Positions 9,210-19,410 of a stretch of 64,000 nt of DNA are shown here, piece by piece; position 1 is the stretch's first letter; the number at the start of each line of letters is the position of its first letter. The DNA comes from Peribacillus frigoritolerans (GTDB taxonomy: Bacteria > Bacillota > Bacilli > Bacillales > DSM-1321). A model generated the notes under the pieces. That model saw only the letters and a program-made list of their open reading frames with translations. It was not told where the DNA came from and made no database searches. The translations under genes and the position numbers were made by a program. The stretch spans positions 23,642 to 87,641 of the forward strand of contig NZ_JAUUTW010000024.1 in assembly GCF_030676415.1 (NCBI RefSeq). Reading direction: 5' to 3'.

Positions 9210-10223
9210 ATGAATGTAAATGGTGCCCTCGAGGTTCTTGATCGCATGCGGCTTCCTAATGGCGCGTATACTGCAAGCGTTTCCGATGATTATAACTATG
9301 TCTGGATAAGGGATGTCGTTTATACAGTAATCCCTTTTATAAATGATCCATCCAATCGTTACGAGAAAGCATATCATGCTTTATTCGACTTATTTCAATC
9401 CTATGAGTGGAAGATAGATATTCATACGGAACAGAAACCGCAGTTTCTATTTGAACATATCCATGCACGGTACTCCACTGAGCTTAAAGAGCTGCCTGAT
9501 GAGTGGGGGCATGCTCAAAATGATGCAATAGGTGCCTTTTTATGGGGAGTCGGTGAAGGATATAGGCATGGTAAAAAGGTGATAAGAAATCAACGTGATT
9601 TACAAATCGTTCAAAAGTTGGTCAATTACTTGGAATGCCTGCAATATTGGCAGTCGGAAGATAACGGGATGTGGGAAGAAAATATAGAAATCCACGCTTC
9701 AAGCATAGGTGCATGTGTTGCTGGTTTGAATTCAGTCAAAATGCTGGTCAACGTTAAGGAGGAACTGATTAAAAAGGGAGAAGAAACACTTCGTTTCCTG
9801 CTTCCTAGGGAAAGTTATTCAAAAGAGACGGATTTAGCCCTTTTATCCTTAATTTATCCTTATCGACTGGTAGACCGTGAAATTGCACTTAAAATATTGA
9901 AGAATGTCACAGAGCGCCTTGAAAGAACAAAGGGTTGTATACGGTATGAAAAGGACCTTTATTATAATGACGGTCAAGAAGCGGAATGGTGTTTCGGGCT
10001 TCCATGGTTGGGCTTATGCTACCTTGAACTTGGCATGATGAACAAAGTGAAGGAATATATAGATAAAACGAAAATGATCATACCGGAAAATTGGGAAGTT
10101 CCTGAATTATATATAGGAGGCAGTAATATTCCAAACAGGAATACTCCTTTGGCATGGTCAGTCTCATTATCGTATTTATTCTTGACGAAGACTCAGATAA
10201 TTCGAACTGAACAAATAACATGA
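9210..10223 (+). CDS. glycoside hydrolase family 15-like protein (glucoamylase / phosphorylase-kinase-like)
   Basis: This 337-residue protein has the alpha/alpha-barrel signatures of GH15: YNYVWIRDVVYTV near residue 28, a central DEWGHAQNDAIGAFLW, and near the C-terminus EAEWCFGLPWLGLCYLELG then NTPLAWSVSLSYLFL. GH15 enzymes release glucose from alpha-1,4-glucans, while related proteins are regulatory. No signal peptide is seen, so it should act inside the cell. The ATG at 9210 follows TGGAGGTG. It lies just upstream of the glycogen synthesis operon but has its own terminator, suggesting a linked degradative role. Confidence 0.75.
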   Translation: MNVNGALEVLDRMRLPNGAYTASVSDDYNYVWIRDVVYTVIPFINDPSNRYEKAYHALFDLFQSYEWKIDIHTEQKPQFLFEHIHARYSTELKELPDEWGHAQNDAIGAFLWGVGEGYRHGKKVIRNQRDLQIVQKLVNYLECLQYWQSEDNGMWEENIEIHASSIGACVAGLNSVKMLVNVKEELIKKGEETLRFLLPRESYSKETDLALLSLIYPYRLVDREIALKILKNVTERLERTKGCIRYEKDLYYNDGQEAEWCFGLPWLGLCYLELGMMNKVKEYIDKTKMIIPENWEVPELYIGGSNIPNRNTPLAWSVSLSYLFLTKTQIIRTEQIT

Positions 10224-10244
10224 AGAATTTATACATGATACGAT

Positions 10245-10280
10245 AAAGCTCTTCCTAAAAAATGGGGAGAGCTTTTATTG
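10245..10280 (+). terminator. terminator after the GH15 gene
   Basis: The stem AAAGCTCTTCC (10245-10255) pairs with GGGGAGAGCTTT and is followed by TATTGC; the unpaired loop is A-rich. It separates the GH15 gene from glgB. Confidence 0.7.
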
Positions 10281-10469
10281 CAATAATAATATTTTTACAT
10301 TAAATGGCTATTTTTCGCAAAAAAATGTTTTAATTTTCAAAAAAACGGGCATTTATTACAATATATTCACCTCCATTTGAAGGATTAATGCCATTTTTAC
10401 CGAATATATATAATAACTGGGGAAGGATGGGTAAAATACTATCGAGTTAATACTGATGGAGGGGTTTTA

Positions 10470-12410
10470 TTGAGTACAATTATGGACCAGCTGCAAGAGA
10501 ATTATCCAAGCGATTTCGATTTGTATTTGTTTCATGAAGGCACCCTTTATGAAAGCTATAAAATGCTTGGGGCACACATTGTAACATCATTAGGTATTGA
10601 AGGAGTACGCTTCACCGTTTGGGCCCCCCATGCCAAGCAAGTTTCAGTTGTCGGTAATTTTAATAATTGGGACGGAAAAGATCATGCAATGAAACGGATC
10701 GAGCGTTCAGGTATCTGGGTGTTGTTCGTACCAGGACTACAAGAAGGGGAACTCTATAAATACGAAATACATACACCTGGAAATAAACGTATCCTAAAAG
10801 CCGATCCATATGCCTTTTATTCGGAAGTCAGACCAAATACAGCCTCGGTCATTAAAAGGCTGGATAATTTTGAATGGCAAGATTCGAAGTGGATAGCCGA
10901 TAGGAAAAAGGAAAATATTTATCATAAACCCTTGTCCATTTATGAAGTGCATCCCGGAACATGGAAACAGAAAGAAGATGGCGAATTTTATTCGTACCGA
11001 GAATTGGCTGATAGATTAGTTGATTATGTGATTGATAATAGTTTTACACATATTGAAATCATGGCCATAATGGAACACCCATTTGATAAATCGTGGGGAT
11101 ACCAAGTCACGGGCTATTATTCCGTAACCAGCCGTTACGGTTCACCGGAAGATTTTAAATATCTAATTAACCTTTGCCACCAAAAGGGCATAGGAGTAAT
11201 CCTTGACTGGGTTCCCGCCCATTTTTGTAAAGACGCGCATGGACTTTCCCGTTTCGATGGTACGCCTCTCTATGAACCAATTGATCATACTAGAGCAGAT
11301 CGCCCGTTATGGGGGACATACAATTTTGATTTTACCAAACCGGAAGTAATCAGTTTCCTTATATCAAATGTTATGTTTTGGATGGATGTATACCATATTG
11401 ATGGGATCCGTGTCGATGCAGTATCGTCCATGGTTTATTTAAATCATGATAATCCATTGCCGGTCAAGCTGAAAAACCAGTTTGGCGGTGAGGAAAACCT
11501 GGAAGCCATACAATTTTTGCAAAAACTTAATGAAGTGGTTTTCAAGAAATATCCCAATGCATTAATGATGGCTGAAGAAGCAACAGACCGGCCACTAATA
11601 ACTTCCCCTACCGATATAGGCGGCCTGGGCTTTAATTACAAATGGAATATGGGATGGACTAACGATATCCTTCGTTATATGAAACTTAAAACGGATGAAA
11701 GGCCATATCATCATAGCCTCTTAACCTTTTCATTTTTCTATGCTTTTTCAGAAAATTTCGTCTTGCCCTTTTCACATGATGAAGTGGTTCATGGCAAGAA
11801 GTCATTATTGAATAAGATGCCAGGTGACTATTGGCAGAAATTCGCAAATTTACGGTTACTCTTTGGGTATTTCATGACGCATCCTGGAAAGAAGCTTCTA
11901 TTTATGGGCGGCGAATTTGGCCAGTTCATAGAATGGAAAGATGAGGAACAATTGGATTGGCTGCTTTTGGAATATGAATCCCATGAAAAGCTGGCATATT
12001 ACTTCCGTACCCTCCAGGATTTTTATAGGCAAACTTCCTCCCTTTGGAGATTGGATCATGTCCAGGAGGGTTTTGAATGGATAGATCCGAACAATAGTAA
12101 ACAGAGTATCATTACCTTTATGAGAAAAGGTAAACGCAAAGGCGATTATTGCATTGTTGTCTGTAATTTTTCTGCGCAGACTCATGCTCAATATCAAATA
12201 GGTGTACCATCCCAAGGCAAATATATAGAGGTTTTCAGCAGTGATTCAGCAGCTTTCGGAGGATCGGGTCGAATCAATGAAGAACCCATTAATGTCAAAA
12301 AGGAACCATACCATAATCAACCATTCAGCATGGAAATAACTGTACCTCCATTAGGCATTTCTATTTTTATGAAGCAAACAAAAAAAAGACGGGGGAGAGT
12401 GAACGAATAA
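10470..12410 (+). CDS. glgB: 1,4-alpha-glucan branching enzyme
   Basis: GlgB introduces alpha-1,6 branches into glycogen. The 646-residue protein has an N-terminal CBM48 domain ([20 protein letters not shown], residues about 45-64) and a GH13 barrel with [10 protein letters not shown] (nucleophile Asp), [10 protein letters not shown] (acid Glu) and FSHDEVVHG (third carboxylate). The start is a TTG at 10470 after GATGGAGGGG. Its last base is the first base of the glgC ATG, so the two are translationally coupled. Length matches Bacillus GlgB (about 627-650 aa). Confidence 0.96.
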   Translation: MSTIMDQLQENYPSDFDLYLFHEGTLYESYKMLGAHIVTSLGIEGVRFTVWAPHAKQVSVVGNFNNWDGKDHAMKRIERSGIWVLFVPGLQEGELYKYEIHTPGNKRILKADPYAFYSEVRPNTASVIKRLDNFEWQDSKWIADRKKENIYHKPLSIYEVHPGTWKQKEDGEFYSYRELADRLVDYVIDNSFTHIEIMAIMEHPFDKSWGYQVTGYYSVTSRYGSPEDFKYLINLCHQKGIGVILDWVPAHFCKDAHGLSRFDGTPLYEPIDHTRADRPLWGTYNFDFTKPEVISFLISNVMFWMDVYHIDGIRVDAVSSMVYLNHDNPLPVKLKNQFGGEENLEAIQFLQKLNEVVFKKYPNALMMAEEATDRPLITSPTDIGGLGFNYKWNMGWTNDILRYMKLKTDERPYHHSLLTFSFFYAFSENFVLPFSHDEVVHGKKSLLNKMPGDYWQKFANLRLLFGYFMTHPGKKLLFMGGEFGQFIEWKDEEQLDWLLLEYESHEKLAYYFRTLQDFYRQTSSLWRLDHVQEGFEWIDPNNSKQSIITFMRKGKRKGDYCIVVCNFSAQTHAQYQIGVPSQGKYIEVFSSDSAAFGGSGRINEEPINVKKEPYHNQPFSMEITVPPLGISIFMKQTKKRRGRVNE

Positions 12411-13576
12411 TGGGAGCGAAAAAATGGATAGCAATGTTATTGGCAGGAGGCCAGGGTTCAAGGTTAGGTGAATTGACAATCGGTTTGGCAAAACCAGCTG
12501 TTCCCTTTGGCGGTAAATATAGAATCATCGATTTTCCATTAAGTAATTGCACTCATTCTGGTATTGATACGGTTGGGGTACTGACCCAATACCAGCCATT
12601 GATTCTAAATGATTACGTTGGTAATGGCAAAGCTTGGGATCTTGATCTGGATGTTGGCGGAGTTTCCGTTCTTCCCCCTTATCAAGGGAAAGAAGGCGGT
12701 GAATGGTATAAAGGGACGGCAAACGCTGTTTATCAAAATATCCAATACATTGATAACTATGATCCGGAGCATGTACTGATTCTCTCTGGTGACCATATTT
12801 ATAAGATGGATTACAGTAAGATGCTGGATTATCACATCGAAAAAAATGCAGAGGCAACCATAGCTGTCATTCAAGTGCCGTGGCAGGAAGCAAGTCGTTT
12901 CGGAATCATGAATACCAATGATGATGATAAAGTCACTCAATTTGATGAAAAACCAAAGTATCCAAAGAGTAATCTCGCATCCATGGGAGTTTACCTTTTC
13001 AATTGGAAGACCCTAAGAAGGTATTTAATAAACGATGAAAAAGATGAAAATTCTTCCAATGACTTCGGCAGCAACATCATTCCAAAGATGCTTGAAGACC
13101 GAAAAAAGCTATATGCTTATCGTTTTAATGATTATTGGAAAGATGTTGGAACGGTCGAAAGCCTTTGGCAGGCCCATATGGACTTATTGGAGGATACGCC
13201 AAATTTCCAGTTGGATGATCAGCAATGGAAAATTTTTGCCCGCAATGCAAATCACCCGCCGCAATATATATCACCGGATGCCGAGGTCAGTCAGTCGCTT
13301 ATCAATGAAGGGTGCATGATACATGGGAACATTGAACATTCTGTTTTATCCTATAATGTACAGGTGGGCTATGGGTCAACCATAAAAGATTCAGTCATCA
13401 TGCCTAATGTTACGATTGGTGAAAACGTTCATATAGAAAGAAGCATCATAGCCAGCAATTGTGTTATAGAAGATGGTGCCGTAGTTGGCAATTCAGCAGT
13501 TACATCCGATATTACCTTAATCGGTGAAAATCAGACCATTATCAATCCAAACAAAAAAAAGATTACTCTTAACTAG
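12410..13576 (+). CDS. glgC: glucose-1-phosphate adenylyltransferase, catalytic subunit
   Basis: GlgC makes ADP-glucose from Glc1P and ATP, the committed step of bacterial glycogen synthesis. It has the nucleotide-binding [14 protein letters not shown] near residue 12, [11 protein letters not shown], and a C-terminal left-handed beta-helix (hexapeptide repeats such as [19 protein letters not shown]). In Bacillus it pairs with GlgD. It overlaps glgB by one base and sits 17 bases before glgD. Length 388 aa. Confidence 0.96.
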   Translation: MGAKKWIAMLLAGGQGSRLGELTIGLAKPAVPFGGKYRIIDFPLSNCTHSGIDTVGVLTQYQPLILNDYVGNGKAWDLDLDVGGVSVLPPYQGKEGGEWYKGTANAVYQNIQYIDNYDPEHVLILSGDHIYKMDYSKMLDYHIEKNAEATIAVIQVPWQEASRFGIMNTNDDDKVTQFDEKPKYPKSNLASMGVYLFNWKTLRRYLINDEKDENSSNDFGSNIIPKMLEDRKKLYAYRFNDYWKDVGTVESLWQAHMDLLEDTPNFQLDDQQWKIFARNANHPPQYISPDAEVSQSLINEGCMIHGNIEHSVLSYNVQVGYGSTIKDSVIMPNVTIGENVHIERSIIASNCVIEDGAVVGNSAVTSDITLIGENQTIINPNKKKITLN

Positions 13577-13593
13577 AAAAAGGGGAAGATGCT

Positions 13594-14700
13594 ATGGAAA
13601 ATGTGTTGGGTATTATTAACTTAATCAATGAAAGACAACATTTAAAAGAGCTGACTGCTCACCGTAATGTAGCATCTGTGCCATTTGGTGGACGCTACCG
13701 TTTGATTGACTTTACGATGTCGAATCTCATTAATGCAGATGTATCAAAAGTAGCCGTTTTTCCAAAAGAAAAGTATCTTTCAGTTATGGATCATCTTGGC
13801 TCAGGTAAGGAATGGAACTTGGATCGGCGATCAGGAGGCTTATACATCTTGCCCCCTATCCATCCGGATGAAACGGTAACGGGCGATATGAAGCAATTCT
13901 ATGATCATCTTAGCTTTTTCGAACGTGCAAAGGCAGATACTGTCATCATTTCGCCTGGAAGCCATGTTTGCAAATTGGATTTTAATGAAGTGCTTGATTA
14001 TCACAAAAAACATAAAGCGGATATCACGGTCGTATATAAGGATTATGTAGGTGAATTAATTGAAAAACCAATCTATCACACTTGCTCGGTAGATTCGGAT
14101 GAAGACATTACTGACATTAGCTTTTATACCATCCCTAGACCTGGTGACCATGTTTGTTTAGAAACCTTCATCATAAGTAAAACGCTATTGGTGAACTTGA
14201 TCAAAAGCTGTGTTGCCAGTGGGGAATATGACTTTTTGAAAGACGCTGTGAAAGCCAATCTTCATCGTTTTAGCGTCAAAGGCTACAATTTCACTGGAGA
14301 TATGCCATTCATCCATTCCATTGAAAGCTTTCATTCCAGTAATATGAATTTTCTGAACCCTTCGGTAATTCGTTCTTTCTTCGGGGATACTTGGGATGTT
14401 TATACAAAAATCAAACATGAGGCACCGACCAAATATTCAAGTTCTTCGAAGGTTACTAATTCATTGATAGCCAACGGTTGTGATATTGAAGGGACAGTCG
14501 AAAACAGTATACTTTTCCGTGGGGTAAAGGTGAAAAAGGGTGCGATTATAAGAAATAGCATCATCATGCAAAAAGGCGTGATTGAAGAAGGTGCTATCGT
14601 TGAAAATATCATAACTGATAAAGAAGTGAGAATTACTAGTGAAAAATCAGTTATAGGTTTAAAACAGCCTACAGTAATAAAAAAAGCGGAAGTAATTTAA
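13594..14700 (+). CDS. glgD: glucose-1-phosphate adenylyltransferase, GlgD regulatory subunit
   Basis: GlgD is the non-catalytic paralogue that forms a heteromer with GlgC. It aligns over the nucleotidyltransferase fold (VASVPFGGRYRLIDFTMSNL, GSGKEWNLDRRSGGLYILPP) and ends with beta-helix hexapeptides. The N-terminal MENVLGIINLINER replaces GlgC's GGQGSRL glycine-rich loop, which is the expected loss for the regulatory chain. The ATG at 13594 follows AAAAAGGGGAAG. It lies 16 bases before glgA. Confidence 0.95.
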   Translation: MENVLGIINLINERQHLKELTAHRNVASVPFGGRYRLIDFTMSNLINADVSKVAVFPKEKYLSVMDHLGSGKEWNLDRRSGGLYILPPIHPDETVTGDMKQFYDHLSFFERAKADTVIISPGSHVCKLDFNEVLDYHKKHKADITVVYKDYVGELIEKPIYHTCSVDSDEDITDISFYTIPRPGDHVCLETFIISKTLLVNLIKSCVASGEYDFLKDAVKANLHRFSVKGYNFTGDMPFIHSIESFHSSNMNFLNPSVIRSFFGDTWDVYTKIKHEAPTKYSSSSKVTNSLIANGCDIEGTVENSILFRGVKVKKGAIIRNSIIMQKGVIEEGAIVENIITDKEVRITSEKSVIGLKQPTVIKKAEVI

Positions 14701-14716
14701 TTGAGGAGGTGCGGCA

Positions 14717-16153
14717 ATGAATGTTGTATTTGCTGCTTCAGAATGCGCCCCTTTTATAAAAACGGGAGGGCTCGGAGACGTTATAGGCGCGCTCCCGAAA
14801 GCGCTGAAAAAACAGGGAGTCCATGTAAGTGTCATCCTTCCTAAATACGGGGATCTTCCTAACCAATTCAAACAGGAAATGGAACATATGATGAGTATTG
14901 AAGTTCCTGTTGGTTGGCGCCAGCAATTTTGTGGCATCGAAAAACTTGTTGCTAATGGAATTACATATTATTTCCTGGATAATGAATATTACTTCAAAAG
15001 GCATGGGAGTTATGGTTTCTTTGATGATGGCGAAAGGTTCGCCTTCTTTTCCCGTGCAATTTTAGAGGCTTTACCCTATTTAGAAGAAAAGCCGGATGTC
15101 ATACACTGTCATGATTGGCAAACGGGCCTTGTCAGCGTTTTGCTGAAGGCTCATTATCATAACCATCCATTCTATCAGGATATTAAAACGATATTTACCA
15201 TACATAATTTACGCTATCAAGGAGTTTATCCTAAAGTTGTTTTAGCAGAATTACTCGATTTAAGTGAGTTATATTTTAATATCGATGGTCTTGAATTTCA
15301 TGGGAATGTAAGTTATTTGAAAGCCGGCCTAGCTTTTTCTAACATAGTCACAACTGTGAGCCCAAGTTATGCGGAAGAAATTCAGAGTCCTTATTTTGGG
15401 GAAAATCTGGATGGGTTTTTACGCAAAAGAAATGGTGACCTTAAAGGGATTATCAACGGAATCGATTATGAGGAATATAATCCTGCGGCAGATGAACATC
15501 TTGCAGTTCCATTCGATTCCTATGAGGGTAAGATGGAGAATAAACGTCAGCTACAGGAATCGCTGGATCTTCCTGTAAATGATGAGGTCCCGGTTCTATC
15601 CATGGTGACCAGGCTTGTTGATCAAAAAGGAATTGATCTTATTCTCCATGTTTTTCATGAAATGATGAACCAAGGAGTTCAATTCATTCTTTTAGGTACG
15701 GGTGATGAGCAATATGAATCGGCATTTCGTCATTTAGCCGACCAATATCCAAATCAGGTTTCAGTCAATACTTATTTTGATGAGGGGTTAGCAAGACGGA
15801 TATATGCGGGTTCTGATTTATTCCTGATGCCGTCACAATTCGAACCATGTGGTATCGGCCAACTCTTGGCGCTTCGATTTGGTACTCTGCCTTTAGTGAG
15901 GGAAACTGGCGGACTTCGTGATACGGTCATACCGTATAATCAATTTACTGGTGAAGGCAATGGCTTCAGTTTTACGAATTATAATGCACATGATATGCTC
16001 CATACAATTGAGCAATCTGTTGGTCTGTACAAATTCCAGCCGAAAAGATGGAGGAAAATGGCCGAAAGTGCAATGAAGTTAGACTTCAGTTGGACATCAT
16101 CTTCCTTAAAGTATATTGAGCTGTATGAAAGTTTGATTCCTGTCATGAAGTGA
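14717..16153 (+). CDS. glgA: glycogen synthase (GT5)
   Basis: GlgA elongates alpha-1,4-glucan from ADP-glucose. It has the ADP-glucose-binding motif KTGGLGDVIGALPKAL at residues 15-30 and the C-terminal SQFEPCGIGQLLALRFGTLP containing the EX7E region. The ATG at 14717 follows TTGAGGAGGTG. Length 478 aa matches the family. In B. subtilis the next gene is glgP; here a terminator and then cardiolipin synthase follow instead. Confidence 0.96.
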   Translation: MNVVFAASECAPFIKTGGLGDVIGALPKALKKQGVHVSVILPKYGDLPNQFKQEMEHMMSIEVPVGWRQQFCGIEKLVANGITYYFLDNEYYFKRHGSYGFFDDGERFAFFSRAILEALPYLEEKPDVIHCHDWQTGLVSVLLKAHYHNHPFYQDIKTIFTIHNLRYQGVYPKVVLAELLDLSELYFNIDGLEFHGNVSYLKAGLAFSNIVTTVSPSYAEEIQSPYFGENLDGFLRKRNGDLKGIINGIDYEEYNPAADEHLAVPFDSYEGKMENKRQLQESLDLPVNDEVPVLSMVTRLVDQKGIDLILHVFHEMMNQGVQFILLGTGDEQYESAFRHLADQYPNQVSVNTYFDEGLARRIYAGSDLFLMPSQFEPCGIGQLLALRFGTLPLVRETGGLRDTVIPYNQFTGEGNGFSFTNYNAHDMLHTIEQSVGLYKFQPKRWRKMAESAMKLDFSWTSSSLKYIELYESLIPVMK

Positions 16154-16171
16154 TAATTGGATAGGTAATAC

Positions 16172-16217
16172 ACAAAGCACTTGCGAATATTGTTTTCGTA
16201 AGTGTTTTGTTTCTTTT
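16172..16217 (+). terminator. terminator of the glgBCDA operon
   Basis: A long imperfect stem ACAAAGCACTTGCGAA / TTCGTAAGTGTTTTGT begins 19 bases after glgA and is followed by TTCTTTT. Confidence 0.8.
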
Positions 16218-16280
16218 ACCATCAAATATGGGTATATGTTTAGATATATATATAATATTGCTGTGTAGGAGAATGAAAAG

Positions 16281-17786
16281 ATGAAAAGAAGAAGAATGGA
16301 ATTTGTATTTTTATTTATTTTAATGGCTTCAGTTTATATGATCCTGTTCACTCAAGTTAGCTTCGAAGTGAAGCTATTTTTTATTGGATTATATATTTTC
16401 GTCATGTTTATTACCATATTTTCACTCATGCTTGAAAATAGATTTGCCCACGAGACACTTTTATGGATGTATGTGCTTTTGTTTTTCCCGGTATTTGGAT
16501 ATGTATTTTATCTATTCTCAGGTCAGCTCTATTTAAAGGGGTATTTATTTCGAAGTAAAAGGAAAAAAGATCGCGAAGAATGGAAGAGTCTTGTCACACA
16601 GGTATCATCTCCAGATTTATCGTTCTTGAATAATCATCAGCAATCATTCGCAGCTTTTGCCAAAAATGCATCTGAGACCACCATTAGTACATCATCGCAA
16701 ACGGAAGTATTGAAAAATGGCAACGAAACGTTTACAGAAATCATAAAACAGTTAAAAAAAGCTGAGAAATTCATCCATATTGAATATTATATTTTTCGTT
16801 CCGACAGGCTGGGTACTGAAATTATAGATATCCTTATTGAAAAAGCAAATAATGGTGTGGAAGTTTTATTCATTTTTGATGCGGCCGGTAGTTTAAGCCT
16901 TTCAAATAATGAAGTTAAACGGATGAGAAATGCAGGGATAAAAGCTTATCCATTTTCGCCATTGAAACACGGTTTTTTCAATCAAAAGTTTAATTTCAGG
17001 AATCACCGTAAAATCATCATCATTGATGGGGAAGTTGGCTTTGTTGGAGGTTTAAACGTAGGAGAGGAATATTTAGGACGAAATAAAAACATTGGGTTTT
17101 GGAGAGATACACATATGGTCCTCAAAGGTGAAGCGGTATATATGCTTCATACTGTTTTTCTTTTGGATTGGGAATATGTCAGCGGGGAAGATGTATTGCA
17201 AGAACGTCCAGAATTCAAGAATACCGTGGAACAAGGGGATGGAGCTGTCCAGGTGGTGGCAAGCGGACCTGATACACAACAGGGAATCATGAGTGATTTT
17301 TACTATTCACTTATCACAAACGCGACTGAATCAATCTGGATTGCAAGTCCATACTTCGTACCTAATCAAGCGATTAAAGCAGCCATTAAACATGCCGCAA
17401 TTAAGGGGATACAAGTTAGGCTTATGGTTCCGGCAATAAATGATGGATTTTTAACCCAATATGGCAGTCGTTCCTATTTCGGGGAGCTGCTTCAATTCGG
17501 TGTAGAGGTATACTCGTATAAAAAAGGTTTTCTACATCAGAAACTTATTATCGTTGATGGTGATATGGCTTCCATAGGAACGGCAAACATGGATATGAGG
17601 AGTTTTCATCTGAATTTCGAAGTGAATGTCTTTCTTATGGGCAGCCGTACAATTGATGATCTTGTCACTCATTACAAAGAGGATATGATGGATAGCGACA
17701 AACTAGATCCTATCGGGTATAACAAGCGTGGTTTACTGGAACGTTCAAAAGAATCATTTGCCAGATTGTTTTCGAATGTACTCTAA
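16281..17786 (+). CDS. cls: cardiolipin synthase (phospholipase D family)
   Basis: This membrane enzyme makes cardiolipin from two phosphatidylglycerols. The 501-residue protein has N-terminal membrane helices in the first 75 residues, with FFPVFGYVFYLFSG typical of the family, and two HKD motifs: NHRKIIIIDGEVGFVGG near residue 240 and HQKLIIVDGDMASIGTAN near 420. The ATG at 16281 follows TAGGAGAATG. The gene stands alone between the glg terminator and exoA. Bacillus genomes carry several cls paralogues, and which one this is cannot be decided here. Confidence 0.93.
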   Translation: MKRRRMEFVFLFILMASVYMILFTQVSFEVKLFFIGLYIFVMFITIFSLMLENRFAHETLLWMYVLLFFPVFGYVFYLFSGQLYLKGYLFRSKRKKDREEWKSLVTQVSSPDLSFLNNHQQSFAAFAKNASETTISTSSQTEVLKNGNETFTEIIKQLKKAEKFIHIEYYIFRSDRLGTEIIDILIEKANNGVEVLFIFDAAGSLSLSNNEVKRMRNAGIKAYPFSPLKHGFFNQKFNFRNHRKIIIIDGEVGFVGGLNVGEEYLGRNKNIGFWRDTHMVLKGEAVYMLHTVFLLDWEYVSGEDVLQERPEFKNTVEQGDGAVQVVASGPDTQQGIMSDFYYSLITNATESIWIASPYFVPNQAIKAAIKHAAIKGIQVRLMVPAINDGFLTQYGSRSYFGELLQFGVEVYSYKKGFLHQKLIIVDGDMASIGTANMDMRSFHLNFEVNVFLMGSRTIDDLVTHYKEDMMDSDKLDPIGYNKRGLLERSKESFARLFSNVL

Positions 17787-17861
17787 TGGGAAAAAAAGCA
17801 GATAAATAGTATAGTTGAAATGTAAAGAAATTAATTGGCCATAAGGAGAATTAAAGAAAAT

Positions 17862-18617
17862 ATGAAATTGGTTTCCTGGAATGTGAATGGAATTAGGGCT
17901 TGTGTAAAAAAAGGATTTTTAGATTACTTTAAAGATGTGGATGCAGATATTTTTTGCCTTCAAGAAACTAAGCTACAAGAAGGTCAGATCTCACTTGAGT
18001 TGGAAGGGTACCATCAATATTGGAATTATGCATTGAAAAAAGGATATTCAGGTACAGCCATTTTCACGAAGGAAAAACCGCTTTCAGTGAAATATGGTGT
18101 AGGAGAGCTGGACGAGGAGCCGGAGGGCAGGATCATAACACTGGAATTCGAGAATTTCTATATGGTGAATGTTTATACACCAAATGCAAAAAGGGATTTA
18201 TCAAGGCTGAATTACCGTCTCGAATGGGAAGATGAAATGATAAATTATCTTAGGGAACTCGACTTGGAGAAGCCGGTCATCTTTTGTGGGGACCTCAATG
18301 TCGCACATCAGGAAATCGACTTGAAAAACCCAAAACCCAATATTGGGAATTCCGGTTTCACTAATGAAGAACGCGGAAAGATGACTGAATTACTTGATGC
18401 AGGGTTTATTGATACATTCCGTCATTTTTATCCGGACCAGGAAGGTGCCTATACTTGGTGGTCATATATGGCTAAAGTAAGAGAGCGGAATATTGGGTGG
18501 AGAATCGATTATTTCATTGTTTCGAAACGTATGGCGGATTCTTTAATAGAGGCTAACATTCACTGCGATGTCATGGGAAGTGACCATTGCCCGGTTGTCT
18601 TGGAAACAAACCTATAA
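17862..18617 (+). CDS. exoA: exodeoxyribonuclease III / AP endonuclease
   Basis: ExoA cleaves at abasic sites and removes 3' blocking groups in base-excision repair. The ATG at 17862 is chosen over the upstream TTG at 17835 because AAGGAG lies at the right distance and the family begins MKLVSWNVNGIRA. Visible catalytic motifs are FCLQETKLQ (metal-binding Glu), CGDLNVAHQEIDLKNP (Asp/Asn pair) and GSDHCPVVLE (catalytic His). The 251 aa length equals that of B. subtilis ExoA. Confidence 0.95.
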   Translation: MKLVSWNVNGIRACVKKGFLDYFKDVDADIFCLQETKLQEGQISLELEGYHQYWNYALKKGYSGTAIFTKEKPLSVKYGVGELDEEPEGRIITLEFENFYMVNVYTPNAKRDLSRLNYRLEWEDEMINYLRELDLEKPVIFCGDLNVAHQEIDLKNPKPNIGNSGFTNEERGKMTELLDAGFIDTFRHFYPDQEGAYTWWSYMAKVRERNIGWRIDYFIVSKRMADSLIEANIHCDVMGSDHCPVVLETNL

Positions 18618-18680
18618 ATCGAATAAATTCGGTTAAATGGGGATACTAATGGTTATCCATATTCAACAGGAGGTTAGATT

Positions 18681-19085
18681 ATGAACACATTTATCGTGGG
18701 CTTTCATCAGGAAGATAATGTAGACAGCATGCAAGTTCAAAAATTGACGTCGGCTGAGTTTGAAAAAACAACATCTCGCGGTTTTCGCAGATTATTTGAA
18801 CTGGATACAAATATCGGGTATTTCGTTTTTTTTGATGCTGAAGATGATGAGGGTGATTTATCCCATCTAGTTTTACAGTATGAAGAAGATAATCAGGATC
18901 CAAGTGATTGTTACTCCTTTACTAAAAATGATTTTTATGAGTTCATGGCACTTTATTTACAAGGGATGGATGAAGTGGAAGAGGAAGAGGGAGAAGATGA
19001 TGACAATGAAGACTATGGACCAATCCACCATCTTGCCCATTTGATGTTTCATATTGTTGAAGAAGGAAAATCCGTAAAGCCTTAA
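18681..19085 (+). CDS. conserved hypothetical cytosolic protein, acidic
   Basis: This 134-residue protein is not assigned to a named family by me. It starts MNTFIVGFHQEDNV after CAGGAGG. It is strongly acidic, with a run of Glu and Asp around residues 96-110 (DEVEEEEGEDDDNED), and has no signal peptide or membrane segment. Codon use looks like its neighbours and the ribosome site is good, so it should be a real gene. Confidence 0.75.
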   Translation: MNTFIVGFHQEDNVDSMQVQKLTSAEFEKTTSRGFRRLFELDTNIGYFVFFDAEDDEGDLSHLVLQYEEDNQDPSDCYSFTKNDFYEFMALYLQGMDEVEEEEGEDDDNEDYGPIHHLAHLMFHIVEEGKSVKP

Positions 19086-19100
19086 GGGCCGAGAAATGAA

Positions 19101-19346
19101 ATGAAAGGTATTTGTGAGCTTTGTGACAGGGATGAGATAGAACGGACCATCCATCATTGAGAATTAGGCGGCAGCCATTTACCCATCGCCTATCTCTGTA
19201 AATCTTGTCACAAACAAATTCACGCACTGTACTCAAACCGAGAGCTGGCCATCCGACTATATACCGTGCATTTGCTAAAAGATGATGAAGCATTAAAAAA
19301 ATACGTAAAGTGGATTAAAAAACAACCGGTAACGAGGGCAGTGTAG
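19101..19346 (+). pseudogene. small HNH-endonuclease-like gene with in-frame stop
   Basis: From the ATG at 19101 the frame encodes MKGICELCDRDEIERTIHH, a TGA stop at 19158-19160, then ELGGSHLPIAYLCKSCHKQI and on to TAG at 19344-19346. The layout CxxC, HH, GG, CxxCHxxIH is that of a small HNH nuclease found in bacilli, where the HH is normally followed by a few residues before ExGG. A small deletion or nonsense change at the HH junction has broken the gene. A sequencing error is the alternative. Confidence 0.7.
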
Positions 19347-19373
19347 ATTAGAAAATCAAAAACGAAATAATGT

Positions 19374-19403
19374 AAAAGCCCATCTTTTTAAGATGGGCTT
19401 TTG
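19374..19403. terminator. bidirectional terminator
   Basis: A perfect 13-bp stem AAAAGCCCATCTT / AAGATGGGCTTTT lies between the plus-strand HNH remnant and the minus-strand UPF0316 gene and carries A/T tails on both sides, so it can serve both. Confidence 0.88.
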
Positions 19404-19410
19404 AATTCAT

